The translations under genes and the position numbers were made by a program. A DNA stretch of 64,000 nt from Paraspadella gotoi (taxonomy: Eukaryota; Chaetognatha): NCBI GenBank assembly GCA_051294375.1, contig CM119268.1:8613008-8677007 (forward strand), given 5' to 3'. Below the pieces are notes generated by a model. That model was not told the origin of the DNA. It did not search any database and saw only the letters and a list, made by a program, of their open reading frames with translations. Numbering within the stretch: position 1 is the stretch's first letter; the number at the start of each line of letters is the position of its first letter. Shown piece after piece: positions 1 through 20,014 of the stretch.

Positions 1-277
1 ATCAGGGGAGATCAGAGGAATAGAGATGGAATTGAGGATGATTTACTACGTGAGTGCGGGAGAGTATGAATGATAAAGAAAATAAGATTTATCAAGAGAA
101 ATAAAAAAGAGAAAGATTTATTAGGTAAAAAATTATCAACAAGATTGCTTAAATGTATATTTGTTATTAATGCCATCTTTCCCCCATTTCACATTTCCCT
201 TTTATTTTATTTTTTTTCACCACCAACTTAACAATTACAGCCACCTCTTCTTCCCCACAACCCGTTAAAAACTTCAG

Positions 278-3200
278 GAGCTTCTCGCGCAAGCCGGAGC
301 CATGATCTCGGAGACGGTCACTCAGATCCGCACGGTGCGGGCCTTCGCGGCCGAGTCCCGCACGCAGAAGGCCTTTCATGCGATTTTGCAGATTGCCTAT
401 GAGGACGGCCTCAAGCTCATCTTCATTCGCGCTGGGTTCGACGCCCTCGAGACCTTCCTCTTCAACATCTGCTACGCTGGATTCTTTATCCTCGCTGTCT
501 TCATGATTATCTGGGGCAAAATCAAAATGGATAATGTACTTGTCTTGCTCATTTACGTCACGCAGGTGGAAAGGGCGGACCTGGTGGTCCGTCTTCGGGC
601 GTCTTTCGTATCGTGTAGATCCGAATCATGAACGCCTCTTTCTCCAGGTTATCGCCGGCTCGGTCGAGTTGATGATGGGAGTAGCGCATGTGGCCGAAGC
701 TACGGGTGCTTCCACGCGGACCTTCGACATCCTACAAACGCGACACGAAGACATCGTCGACAAGGCCCGATTTCGCCGGATGCTCAAGATCACGAACCCA
801 TCGTTGGAGCACTCGGCCAAGGATTTTGACGGCTCCATCGTTTTTGACAACGTCTGCTTCTCCTACGGGAGATCGCCTCGGAATGTGTTGACCGGTGATT
901 CCGAGCCGTTGGTTGGGGGGAGGTGATTGATGTTGTTGATGATGTAAGTCTTCTGCATCATCATCTTAGTCCTTGTCGGCTGCGAGTAGTTGTTGGTTCC
1001 AGGGATGTGGAGCCGGAGTCGGAGCTGGAGCCGGAGCTGAAATATATAAATCTGAAATTTTTTTTCTGTAATAAAAACCTAAATCATTTATATATCAAAA
1101 TTTTATATTGATTGGTTTTGATTTGACTTGGCACTGAGCGGAGAAAAGTTGCCTTCAAAATTGAGTTTAATTTTAAAACTCTATTTTTTTTTTTAAATCT
1201 GTTTGTCTAACTTTTTAACTATTTTTTTACAAAACTTTATATAAAAAGGTATCAATATTAATATCTTCTGAAAGCTCTTAAAAAGATTGGCATAATTAAA
1301 AATACTGTAATTTTAAAATTAGCCTATCTTACTTTAAGATAATTATTAAATTAAAAATTCTTAAAGAGCAGTTTTTGAATAATTATTAAATTATTGTTAG
1401 CTGTTTTAATTTAGTTTTTTTATGCTTTTTTATGATACCTATATAAACAATAATTGGTAAGATCATTATAGTAAAAAAAGGTCAGATATTTAAAAAAAAA
1501 TATTTTAGGATTTTATTATTTTAATTTAGATTATTTTGATTAAACTAAAGCTGGTTAAGCTTATTTTCAAGTTACAATATTCTTAAATATATCATTTTCT
1601 TCAAATTTTCAAGAGCTTTCAGAAGATATTAATATTAATACCTTTTTATATAAAAGTTCTTATTTGGAAAAAAAACAAAAATTTGTTATTTGATAACAAT
1701 GATTTTGTTTTTTTTTTAAATCGGACATGTTTCGACTCTAGGACTTCAGAGTCTTCATCAGCATTTAAATTTACAAACGTTTCAGTTTTTAAATATTGAG
1801 TTTGCAAATTTAAATGCTGATGAAGACTCAAAAGTTATAGAGTCGAAACATGTCCGATTTAAATAAAAACAAAATTATTGTTGTCAAATAATCAAATAAT
1901 CTGAGTTTTAAGTAAAATCACTATAACAAGAATGCTAAATATAATTCACAGTTAAATTACCAAATATTTTGCTTATTATTTTAATATTTTTTAAAATAAT
2001 TTTAATTATATATATTTTTTAATATTAAATATATTATAATATAAAACAAATATTAAATATAGTTAAAATATATGCTGGAGCCGGAGCCGGAGCTGGAGCC
2101 GAGACAAAATTAGGTCGGCTCCACATCCCTGGTTGGTTTATTATGTGGTGTTAAGACTCGTTGCGATAGATATTTAATTACTTATTGCACTATCATACTC
2201 AATTAAAAAAAACGACAAAAGCAGCGATATCATCTACGGGAGGAGAAATAACGCCAACGTCAAATCCGGCCACCCTCATCTCTCTGTCCCAGACGTCAGT
2301 TTCGAGGTCAAATCGGGCCAGACGGTGGCGCTGGTGGGCGCGTCCGGCGGAGGAAAGTCCACGATCGTCTCGATCATCGAGCGATTCTACAATATAAATT
2401 CCGGTGCCGTCTTAGTTGGCGGCCGCAACGTCGCCAACATCGACGCCGCTTGGATGCGGAAATATCTCGTCAGCATTGTGGCGCAGGAGCCGAGTCTCTT
2501 CCAGGGCACGGGTTCGTCGAAACGAAGGGGTTGTATTGCTTGTTATTGTTTGTGATTAATATTTTTATTAGTTTTAGTCGCGGCGACAAGGCGACTCAAT
2601 GAGATAATTTTCTTGTTGGTCCATGGACATTATTTTAAGAATAAGTTGATATTCATGGTATTCAAATGCCAAGCGCTGAAGAAGGCTCGAATTTTGTGAG
2701 CCGAAACATGTCTGCATCTTATTAAATAAAATCGTTGTACAAAATTAAAAACTTTGCTAAGAATAAGTTGAAAAACTACAAAATATTTTAGATGTTTTCT
2801 ATTGTCTAGATCTCGTTTTCAGTGAGAACGATAATAAAAAGTTAACTGGAGGAAAAATAAGGGAAAAAAATATATCAATATTCAATAACAATAACGATTA
2901 AAAGGCTCATAGATGAATGAACATATGTTTTTATAGTGGTTATACCAATTTCGTTGAGAGCGCCTCGACTAATAGATCGCTGGAATCAGCGTCAACAACT
3001 GCAACAACGCCTTCCCGTTTCAGTACGTTCGAACATCGCCTACGGTCGCCCCGAGGCATCCAAGGCCCGCGTCGAGGAAGTGGCTCGCCAAGCCAACGCC
3101 CACGACTTCGTGTCCGAGATGGACAAAGGTTACGGGACTCTGGTGGGAGAGCGCGGCGTCAAATTGTCTGGAGGACAAAAGCAGAGAATCGCCATCGCGA

Positions 3201-3969
3201 GAGCGTTGCTGATGGAATCGAAGATATTGCTGTTGGACGAGGCAACGTCGGCCTTGGACGCCGAGAGCGAGTCTTTGGTTCACGTAAGGAAAAGGGGGTT
3301 GTGGGTGAGGAATGGTAAGAGGCGGGAATGGTGGCGGAGGGAGGGGGGGTTAACAGAGGTGAGAGAAGAGAGAAGACAGTTTTAAACAAAGTAAGATTAG
3401 ATAGTAAAGTTTGATACCGAAGCTTTTTTAAGCTTTTTTAAAGCTTTTTAAAAAGAGAAACGAAAAAGGATTTCTTGTTCTGTGTATGTATCTCCGATGA
3501 GGAAGGGGTAATAATAATGAGGGTGAGCAAGAAGCGGATGTAAAATCGCGATCGGCATTAGAATACATTCAAGTATTGATTTAAAATGAGGAAAGATAAG
3601 TTAAAGAGAGTTCAGGAATTAAAAACATTTAACTAATGCCCTTGTTTTAGAAAGAGACCGGACCTTTTTTTTTACTATATCAATTCCAGTGAGTCAAGAA
3701 AGGCAGGTTACTGCAAACCCTTTACGAAAAAAGAAAACCATGTTTAATCTGTGGATTGGATTTCCCAGGACGCCTTCGACCGCCTGATCGCGGATTCCGG
3801 CACGACCGTCTTGGTCATCGCCCACAGACTCTCGACGATTCGATCCGCGGACGTCATTCTCGTCATCTCCGACGGGCGGATCGTTGAAAGGGGAAGTCAC
3901 GAGGCTTTGATGGCGATGGAGCAAGGGGCGTACAGGAAGTTGGTCGATAGACAGCTGACGATCGGTTGA
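278..3969 (+). CDS. ABC transporter, subfamily B type (C-terminal part, five exons)
   Basis: Five exons join in frame: 278-565, 648-894, 2293-2511, 3024-3283 and 3769-3969 (stop). All introns are GT/AG and the junction codons are restored, giving 404 residues. The first two exons cover the end of the transmembrane domain, including the TVRAFAAE loop typical of B-type half transporters and at least one hydrophobic helix. The rest is a complete nucleotide-binding domain: Walker [10 protein letters not shown] (about 2337-2363), Q-loop VAQEP, signature LSGGQ (about 3164-3178), Walker B ILLLDE with D-loop SALD (about 3224-3250) and H-loop IAHRLS. Known of the family: ATP-driven export of peptides, lipids or drugs across a membrane. 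The N-terminal membrane exons must lie before base 1. No catalytic residue is missing. The substrate, and whether it is a half or full transporter, cannot be told from this part. Confidence 0.93.
1000..2131. mobile_element. hAT-like non-autonomous DNA transposon
   Basis: The element starts CAGGGATGTGGAGCCG and ends with the exact reverse complement. It is flanked by near-identical 8-bp direct repeats, GTTGGTTC (992-999) and GTTGGTTT (2132-2139). Eight-base target duplications with CAGGG-type termini are the hallmark of hAT elements. Just inside both ends are GGAGCC/GGAGCT repeats. A second internal inverted repeat (about 1237-1282 and 1609-1655) and the head-to-head hairpin pair at 1724-1854 are nested inside. 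No transposase reading frame is visible. It sits within the second visible intron of the ABC transporter gene. Confidence 0.85.
1724..1854. ncRNA. Two hammerhead-like motifs in opposite orientation
   Basis: On the plus strand 1817-1854 reads CTGATGA, A, GACTC, a 10-nt loop, GAGTC, GAAAC, ATGTC. On the minus strand 1761-1724 shows the same layout with a different loop. This matches the order of a type I hammerhead ribozyme: CUGANGA, stem II, GAAA, short stem III, then the UH cleavage site. One extra A lies before stem II, which departs from the canonical core. Self-cleavage is inference. Confidence 0.5.
2676..2712 (+). ncRNA. Hammerhead-like motif, covariant stem
   Basis: The sequence reads CTGAAGA, A, GGCTC, a loop, GAGCC, GAAAC, ATGTC. 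The stem differs from the other copies (GGCTC/GAGCC against GACTC/GAGTC), so both sides changed together. An AAATAAAATCGTTGT tail follows, as at 4243. It lies in intron 3 of the ABC transporter gene. Confidence 0.5.
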
Positions 3970-4126
3970 AAGTCAATACAAGCTTAGTGTATATTTAAAC
4001 GCGACTCTTCTTGCTTTTTTTTCCTTTTTTTAATTCGATAATGAAACAGGATAGTCAATTTGATAGACACTGGTGGACAGATGTGTAAATTTTCCAAGTT
4101 TTAATTTCAAAAACTAAGTTAGAACA

Positions 4127-4281
4127 AAGTTTGAAGAAAGATTTAACAACGATTTTTATTTCATAGTGAAACGGACATGTCTTCTTCAGAAATTGGCGCT
4201 GAAGAAGACTCGTATGTGAGTCGAAACATGTCCGTTTCACTATGAAATAAAAATCGTTGTTAAATCTCTCTTCAAACTTTG
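4127..4281. repeat. Fold-back repeat with hammerhead-like hairpin
   Basis: Arms 4127-4189 and 4199-4281 are reverse complements around a short centre. The right arm carries a complete copy of the hairpin motif (4199-4232: CTGAAGA, A, GACTC, loop, GAGTC, GAAAC, ATGTC). In the left arm the same motif, on the minus strand at 4189-4174, has lost its stem-loop. Both arms share the A-rich tail with ATCGTTGTTAAATC. It lies just downstream of the ABC transporter stop and could supply AATAAA (near 4243) as its polyadenylation signal. Confidence 0.7.
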
Positions 4282-4843
4282 TTCTAAATCAAATCACAAC
4301 GAAACAGAAAGGAAAAAAAATACAAAAACTAAGTTATAAGTTTTTTTCCTAATGGAATCGCAATTAGCGAATAAACCGGAGACAAAAGACAGAAAATGTA
4401 ATGAAATAAAAAAAAAAAATAAAAAAAAAGAATAAAGCGGAAAAAAGAGCGAAATACTAAGGTGAAAAATCGATGTTTTTATGACCATCGCGACTGGCGA
4501 AAAAAAAAGAGTCGTTTCTCGATCGTTTGACTTTACGATCGTCGCTAGGAAACCAATTTGCGCCTCTGACACGAGCCACGTATACACGTTTAATTACGTT
4601 CAAGTACGCAATATACTAATGAAGAACCTGCTCATTACGTCAAACTCGGTATATTTTAAATATCATAAACATGGCAACTTGCAGTTGCCAAGTACCCTTG
4701 ACGCCGTGGTAGTAAGGCGTAGTGAAAGTTACATACGAAAATTCTAAAAGTCAATTATGAACAACATACCATCAGTTGAACATTAATTTGTAAAAAAAAT
4801 TAATTTTATTTTTTTTGCAGTAGGCTATATTTATATATAGTAC

Positions 4844-5110
4844 TCTGGTGGTCCTATCACCACAGATGGATTAAAGCTGTTTCTTTCACAGCGCCTCAGT
4901 GGCTCAGTGGACTAATGCACCATCCCAATGTGCGTCCCTGGTTCGAGCCCTGAGGTTGTCATGTAGAAAGTGGGATGGACCGGGTAACCCGCCTGTAGGC
5001 ATGCGCTACTGCCAGATCCAAAGCTCTGGACTACATGAACATGCTGTCTCGCTGTCACCACGAGGTGACACCGCTGTGGGTGTGGCGCCCTGTAAAACCA
5101 GCCTCTTCAA
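4844..5110 (+). mobile_element. tRNA-derived SINE, copy 1
   Basis: It contains an RNA polymerase III A box (TGGCTCAGTGG, near 4909) and a B box (GGTTCGAGCCC, near 4940) at tRNA spacing, preceded by a 47-bp leader and followed by a body of about 170 bp. It matches copies at 5301-5567 and 21640-21866 almost base for base. Copy 1 is followed by about 190 bp of extra sequence (5111-5300) before copy 2, so the pair may be a dimeric insertion. It is not a functional tRNA gene. Confidence 0.85.
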
Positions 5111-5300
5111 TGGTGAGCCCAACGTGATACGAACACGCAACCAACCGGGCATGATAATACTCCTCTGCCCTTGATGTGGTTTGAGCTACGCAGCTGCCAC
5201 TCAAAGCAAGACCACCAGAATGAAGAGAGGTTCAGCGGAGAGACATGCGCTTCATCCCCTGCTTCGTACTCTCATATGCGAGAGTCCTGGGGGCGGCTTT

Positions 5301-5567
5301 CTGGTGGTCCTATCACCACAGATGGATTAAAGCTGTTTCTTTCACAGCGCCTCAGTGGCTCAGTGGACTAATGCACCATCCCAATGTGCGTCCCTGGTTC
5401 GAGCCCTGAGGTTGTCATGTAGAAAGTGGGATGGACCGGGTAACCCGCCTGTAGGCATGGGCCTACTGCCAGATCCAAAGCTCTGGACTACATGAACATG
5501 CTGTCTCGCTGTCACCACGAGGTGACACCGCTGCGGGTGTGGCGCCCTGTAAAACCAGCCTCTTCAG
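5301..5567 (+). mobile_element. tRNA-derived SINE, copy 2
   Basis: This is a near-identical repeat of copy 1, starting CTGGTGGTCC and ending in CCAGCCTCTTCA. The Pol III A and B boxes are intact. The few differences (for example GGGCCTACTG against GCGCTACTG near 5460) point to recent amplification. Confidence 0.85.
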
Positions 5568-6146
5568 TACTATCCTTATAAAATCGAAAAATTTCAAAAT
5601 AAGCTTTTCTTAATTTTGATTGCATATTTGAATTCCTCGTCAAAAGTTGATAAAAGAAAATATAAATCATTTTTAAAATTCTTTCATTAAGTGGGTTAAA
5701 AATTAAAAAAACTATATTTAATATATAAAAAGTTAATTTTTAGCTTCAAATATAGCTTATTCTAATTTTTGACCCACTTAATGAAGGAATTTTTCAAAAA
5801 GAGTTATATTTCTTTTTACAACTTTTTATGACGAATCTAAATCTGCAAAAAAATCTTAGAAAAAACTGTTTTGAAATTTTACATTTATTGATTTAGTACT
5901 AGTATAAATATGGCCTACTGCGTAAATTGTAAAATTTATTATAAACTTTTTTATTACATAAATGTTCATTAATATAATGTTGTTCGTTCCTCACTTTTAG
6001 AATTTTAATTAAAGTTTAAATTTAGAAATTTTACTACGCCTTAGTGGGTAGTTAATACAGAACAAGTATATTATTAATGCTTGAAATTATTATTTTTCCG
6101 CGTATCCTTTTTTCTTTTTAACCCTCTCCCCCGCCTACCGCCGAAC

Positions 6147-6292
6147 CTGCACAAGGATTGTCCGTTTTTCAAAGCATCTTTAACTTGAAACTGATCCTTG
6201 ACGCCCTCTTCCGGTGACAACTTTTCCCCCAGCACTTCCTCCATCCATTCCAGCGCTTCCGTCGCCAGCACCACGTCGAACTTCGCCTGAGA
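6147..6292 (-). CDS. Calponin-homology domain exon (calponin/Mp20/transgelin type), partial gene
   Basis: Read on the minus strand from the acceptor TTTTTCAG at 6300-6293, the exon encodes 48 full codons and part of a 49th. They include ATEALEWMEEVLGEKL, VKDALKNGQSLC and end at a GTTCGG donor (6146 downward). This matches the first half of the single calponin-homology domain of calponin, transgelin and arthropod muscle protein 20, which bind actin filaments. The alternative donor GTAGGC a few bases further would add residues not expected in the family. I found no neighbouring exon on either side, so this is either one exon of a gene with large introns or a stranded fragment. Confidence 0.7.
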
Positions 6293-6525
6293 CTGAAAAA
6301 TGGGACGGAAGAAGGGGGGGGGGAATTAGGTGAGAAGGTATGTCTGGTATTTATAGATATGTGAAAGTAAAGTTCAGAAACTGTTTCAATTTTAATGCAC
6401 AGGTTTTTTTTATGATTGTTTTATTATTAATACTTTGATAGTTTTAATATGTTATGTTCTCTCTCTCGCTAACTATTTCTCTCTATTTCTCTCTCTATTG
6501 CTCTTCTTTTTCTCTCTATTGCTCT

Positions 6526-17424
<10,899 letters not shown>

Positions 17425-17436
17425 TCCGAAAATAAA

Positions 17437-17912
17437 CTTTCGTTTCCCCCTAACTTTTAATATATATATACCTAGTATATGTTTATCATAATGAGAAAAC
17501 TTACGGTCTGCGACCCTTGATCAAGGAATTCTCGTTTTGGCGAACGGCATATATATATATATTATATATTTAAACTTCTCAAACAATGCTGGTAAAAGAA
17601 GGTGTGGTTAGGCCCAGTAATTTGAATGAACGTTGAATTAAACTCTTTATATTTCTTGGAAGCAAAGGTTAACGTTTTAAATTTTTTTTTTTTAAATATC
17701 GTTAATTTTCTAATTGAAAAAAAAAATTAAGTACTAAGAAAAACGGTTGTGACAAACGAGTGAGAGATTTTTTGAGACGGAAAGAGTGATAAAATATGAA
17801 ATAAAAGGAAAAGTAAAAAAAAAGAAAAAAGGTTAAGAGGTTGAGAGCATCTTCGATCAATTTCGTATTGGGAATGGGAGAGTATGAAACTTTAAACAAT
17901 GCCGAAGAATAA

Positions 17913-18007
<95 letters not shown>

Positions 18008-18781
18008 GACTCCAGAGTCTGGTTTCTTTCATCGAAGATTATAGAGAGTATAAACATTAGTCTTATTCGTTATCTTCATAGTTATCCTTTCGTTTCTAGG
18101 CTTGTGTTAGGGCTTAATTCGTTTCTGCAGTCGTATTCTGTTAAAAGGAATATGTATGTTGGAAGAAAGAAATTGTTAAATCGATAAAACTACTTATATG
18201 AAATTTGTGTTTATCTGAGATTCAATTTTTATTATTAATAACCTTGTGTCGATTTGTTTCTTCACGGTATTACGATTTTAAATATCCCTCGTAGGTTAAT
18301 TTTTTTCTTATTTCTTTACCGCTTTTATCTCATCTTTTTGTTAAAAAACATCGTTGTGTGTAAATTTTGGTTTTGTATTTTAGGCCAAAATGATTACATA
18401 TCCATTTTTACTTTACTAGTCAAAACATTGCTAGTTTATATCAACAAATTAATTATTCATTAAACTTTTACGTTGATTTAGTTTTTGTTAAAAATGGAAT
18501 TTCATTTCTTCAAAAAATTGTTTTACTCTTCTCTCTTGCAGAAAAAAAAATAACCAGGCATCCTCAAAATTGGAAAAATTCCATGACAATAAAGCATTAA
18601 TTATCGATGCCAGTAAAAGTGAAATGAAAAACCATCTCAACCAAGTCTTTTCTTCAACATCGATTTTCTACAAAACAAAAAAATATTATTTATAAAATTA
18701 ACTTTAATTGAATTCGGAACAGTTCGTCAATTTTTCTTCCCCCCTCTTCCGCCCGACTTCCGCCCGACACTGCCAGAAAAC
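17437..18781. other. Intergenic stretch
   Basis: AT-rich sequence between the first and second membrane-protein genes, with a (GA)n array at 17914-18002. No exon was recognised. Confidence 0.6.
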
Positions 18782-19794
18782 ATGGCGGATCTGTACTACA
18801 ACGAAATTCAGCGCGAGCGTAATTTCGATTTCACGACACAAAACGAGACCGTCAACGCCGCAGTGCCAATTGTCGTCGCCTGCTTCGTGGTCTTCGTAGT
18901 CGTCGTCGTCGTCATCGTCGTCGCTTGCTGTCTCAAGTTGCGCGACCGGAAGCCATGCTACCGCCGCCTGCGCCGAAGCTGCGCCGTCTGCTTGCCGCGA
19001 AGATTCCGTTACCATAGCGACAAGGGGACGCCGTTGAGCGAACGCGTCGACGGGGATGACGACGACGAAGGATCGTCGATGGTGGAGGTGTTGACGTCGT
19101 CGTCGGAAGGAGAACGCGACGAGGTAGATGGAGGAAAGGAGAACAAGAGAAGAAAGGAGAACGGGAGAACGGGGGAGAAGAGGAAGACGAGGAGAACTGC
19201 GGAAGTTGGAAGAAAGAAAAGGATAGAGGGAAAAGCGGGAGGAAGAAAGGAAGGAGAACCCACGACGAAACTTTCGACTCTCAGCGGACGAGAAATCTCG
19301 GCGTCGAGTCGTCGCGTCAGACCGGCGTCGAAATCGGGGCGAAGGAAAAGCGCCGGCGACGCCCTAGTGGGAAGGGCGAAGGATCGAAATATGCGAAGGA
19401 GCGAAACTTGGGCCGGCGACGTGGAAGAAAATGGCGCCACCGCGAAGGAGAAAAAAACCGGCGTCGAAATGTCGCCGTCCAAAAAAGACGCCGCCAGAAG
19501 CTACGATGCCGATGAAAGGTCTGTCGTCGAAAAAAAGACGCAAAGACGAAATCGACTCGAAAAACAAAAAAATATTCGCGAAGATGACGAAGCCAAGAGC
19601 GAGAGTGATTACGGCGCTAAAAATAGACCTCAAAATGGAACCAAAAACAACGTGAAAAACGGGGGTAATGAAGGCGCTATAAACGGAGCGGAAAGAGACG
19701 CTGAAAAAGAGGAGGAGAAAAATGGGGCTAAGAAATCAAAGAGTCGGTGGCGGAATCTCTTTGGAAAAAAAGAGGGAAGAGGTTGTAGGGAGAA

Positions 19795-19831
<37 letters not shown>

Positions 19832-20014
19832 TCTGAACCGAACGGCGACGTCTATGTAGCACTGACGACGACGACGACGACGAAGGCGCCACCGGAAACG
19901 GAAACGCCCTCGAGATCGAGTTCCAGCTCAACTATACGGCGAATCGCGACTTCGCTTAATATGAGAGACGCGGAAATTGGATTGACAAAGGATGGAAAGC
20001 TGAACTGGGTCTGA
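18782..20014 (+). CDS. Single-pass membrane protein with long charged cytoplasmic tail
   Basis: An intronless frame of 410 residues starts at ATG 18782 in good context (AACATGG) and stops at TGA 20012-20014. Residues 1-27 carry a possible N-glycosylation site (Asn21-Glu-Thr). Residues 28-50 are a very hydrophobic helix of Val/Ile/Ala/Phe, built largely from GTC/GTA codons. A Cys/Arg-rich juxtamembrane segment follows (CCLKLRDRK, then CYRRLRRSCAVC). The remaining 320 residues are dominated by Lys, Glu, Arg, Asp and Gly, with poly-Thr runs written as ACG repeats, ending in a more ordered-looking NMRDAEIGLTKDGKLNWV. There is no signal peptide, so the topology is probably N-out with a reverse signal-anchor. 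The layout matches the genes at 10124 and 22931. The family is unknown to me. Confidence 0.7.

Larger units (their letters stand above)
4721..6044. mobile_element. TA-flanked inverted-repeat element with nested SINEs
   Basis: The left end TAAGGCGTAGT (4723-4733) is the reverse complement of the right end ACTACGCCTTA (6033-6043). Similarity continues inward on both sides: AATTCTAAAAGT, a GAACAACAT block, and GTAGGC-ATATTTATA near 4821 and its complement near 5910. The TA at each outer edge suggests a Tc1/mariner-type target site. A further imperfect inverted repeat (about 5626-5700 and 5765-5850) lies inside. No transposase is visible. Two SINE copies (4844-5110 and 5301-5567) sit in the middle. 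Confidence 0.65.

Noticed and set aside
4899-4985. A tRNA gene
   Set aside because: The A and B boxes belong to a repeated SINE, present three times with the same flanks, and no proper acceptor stem is seen.
19009-19482. Minus-strand frame of 157 codons
   Set aside because: It is the shadow of the plus-strand gene at 18782, arising from its GC-rich codon bias.
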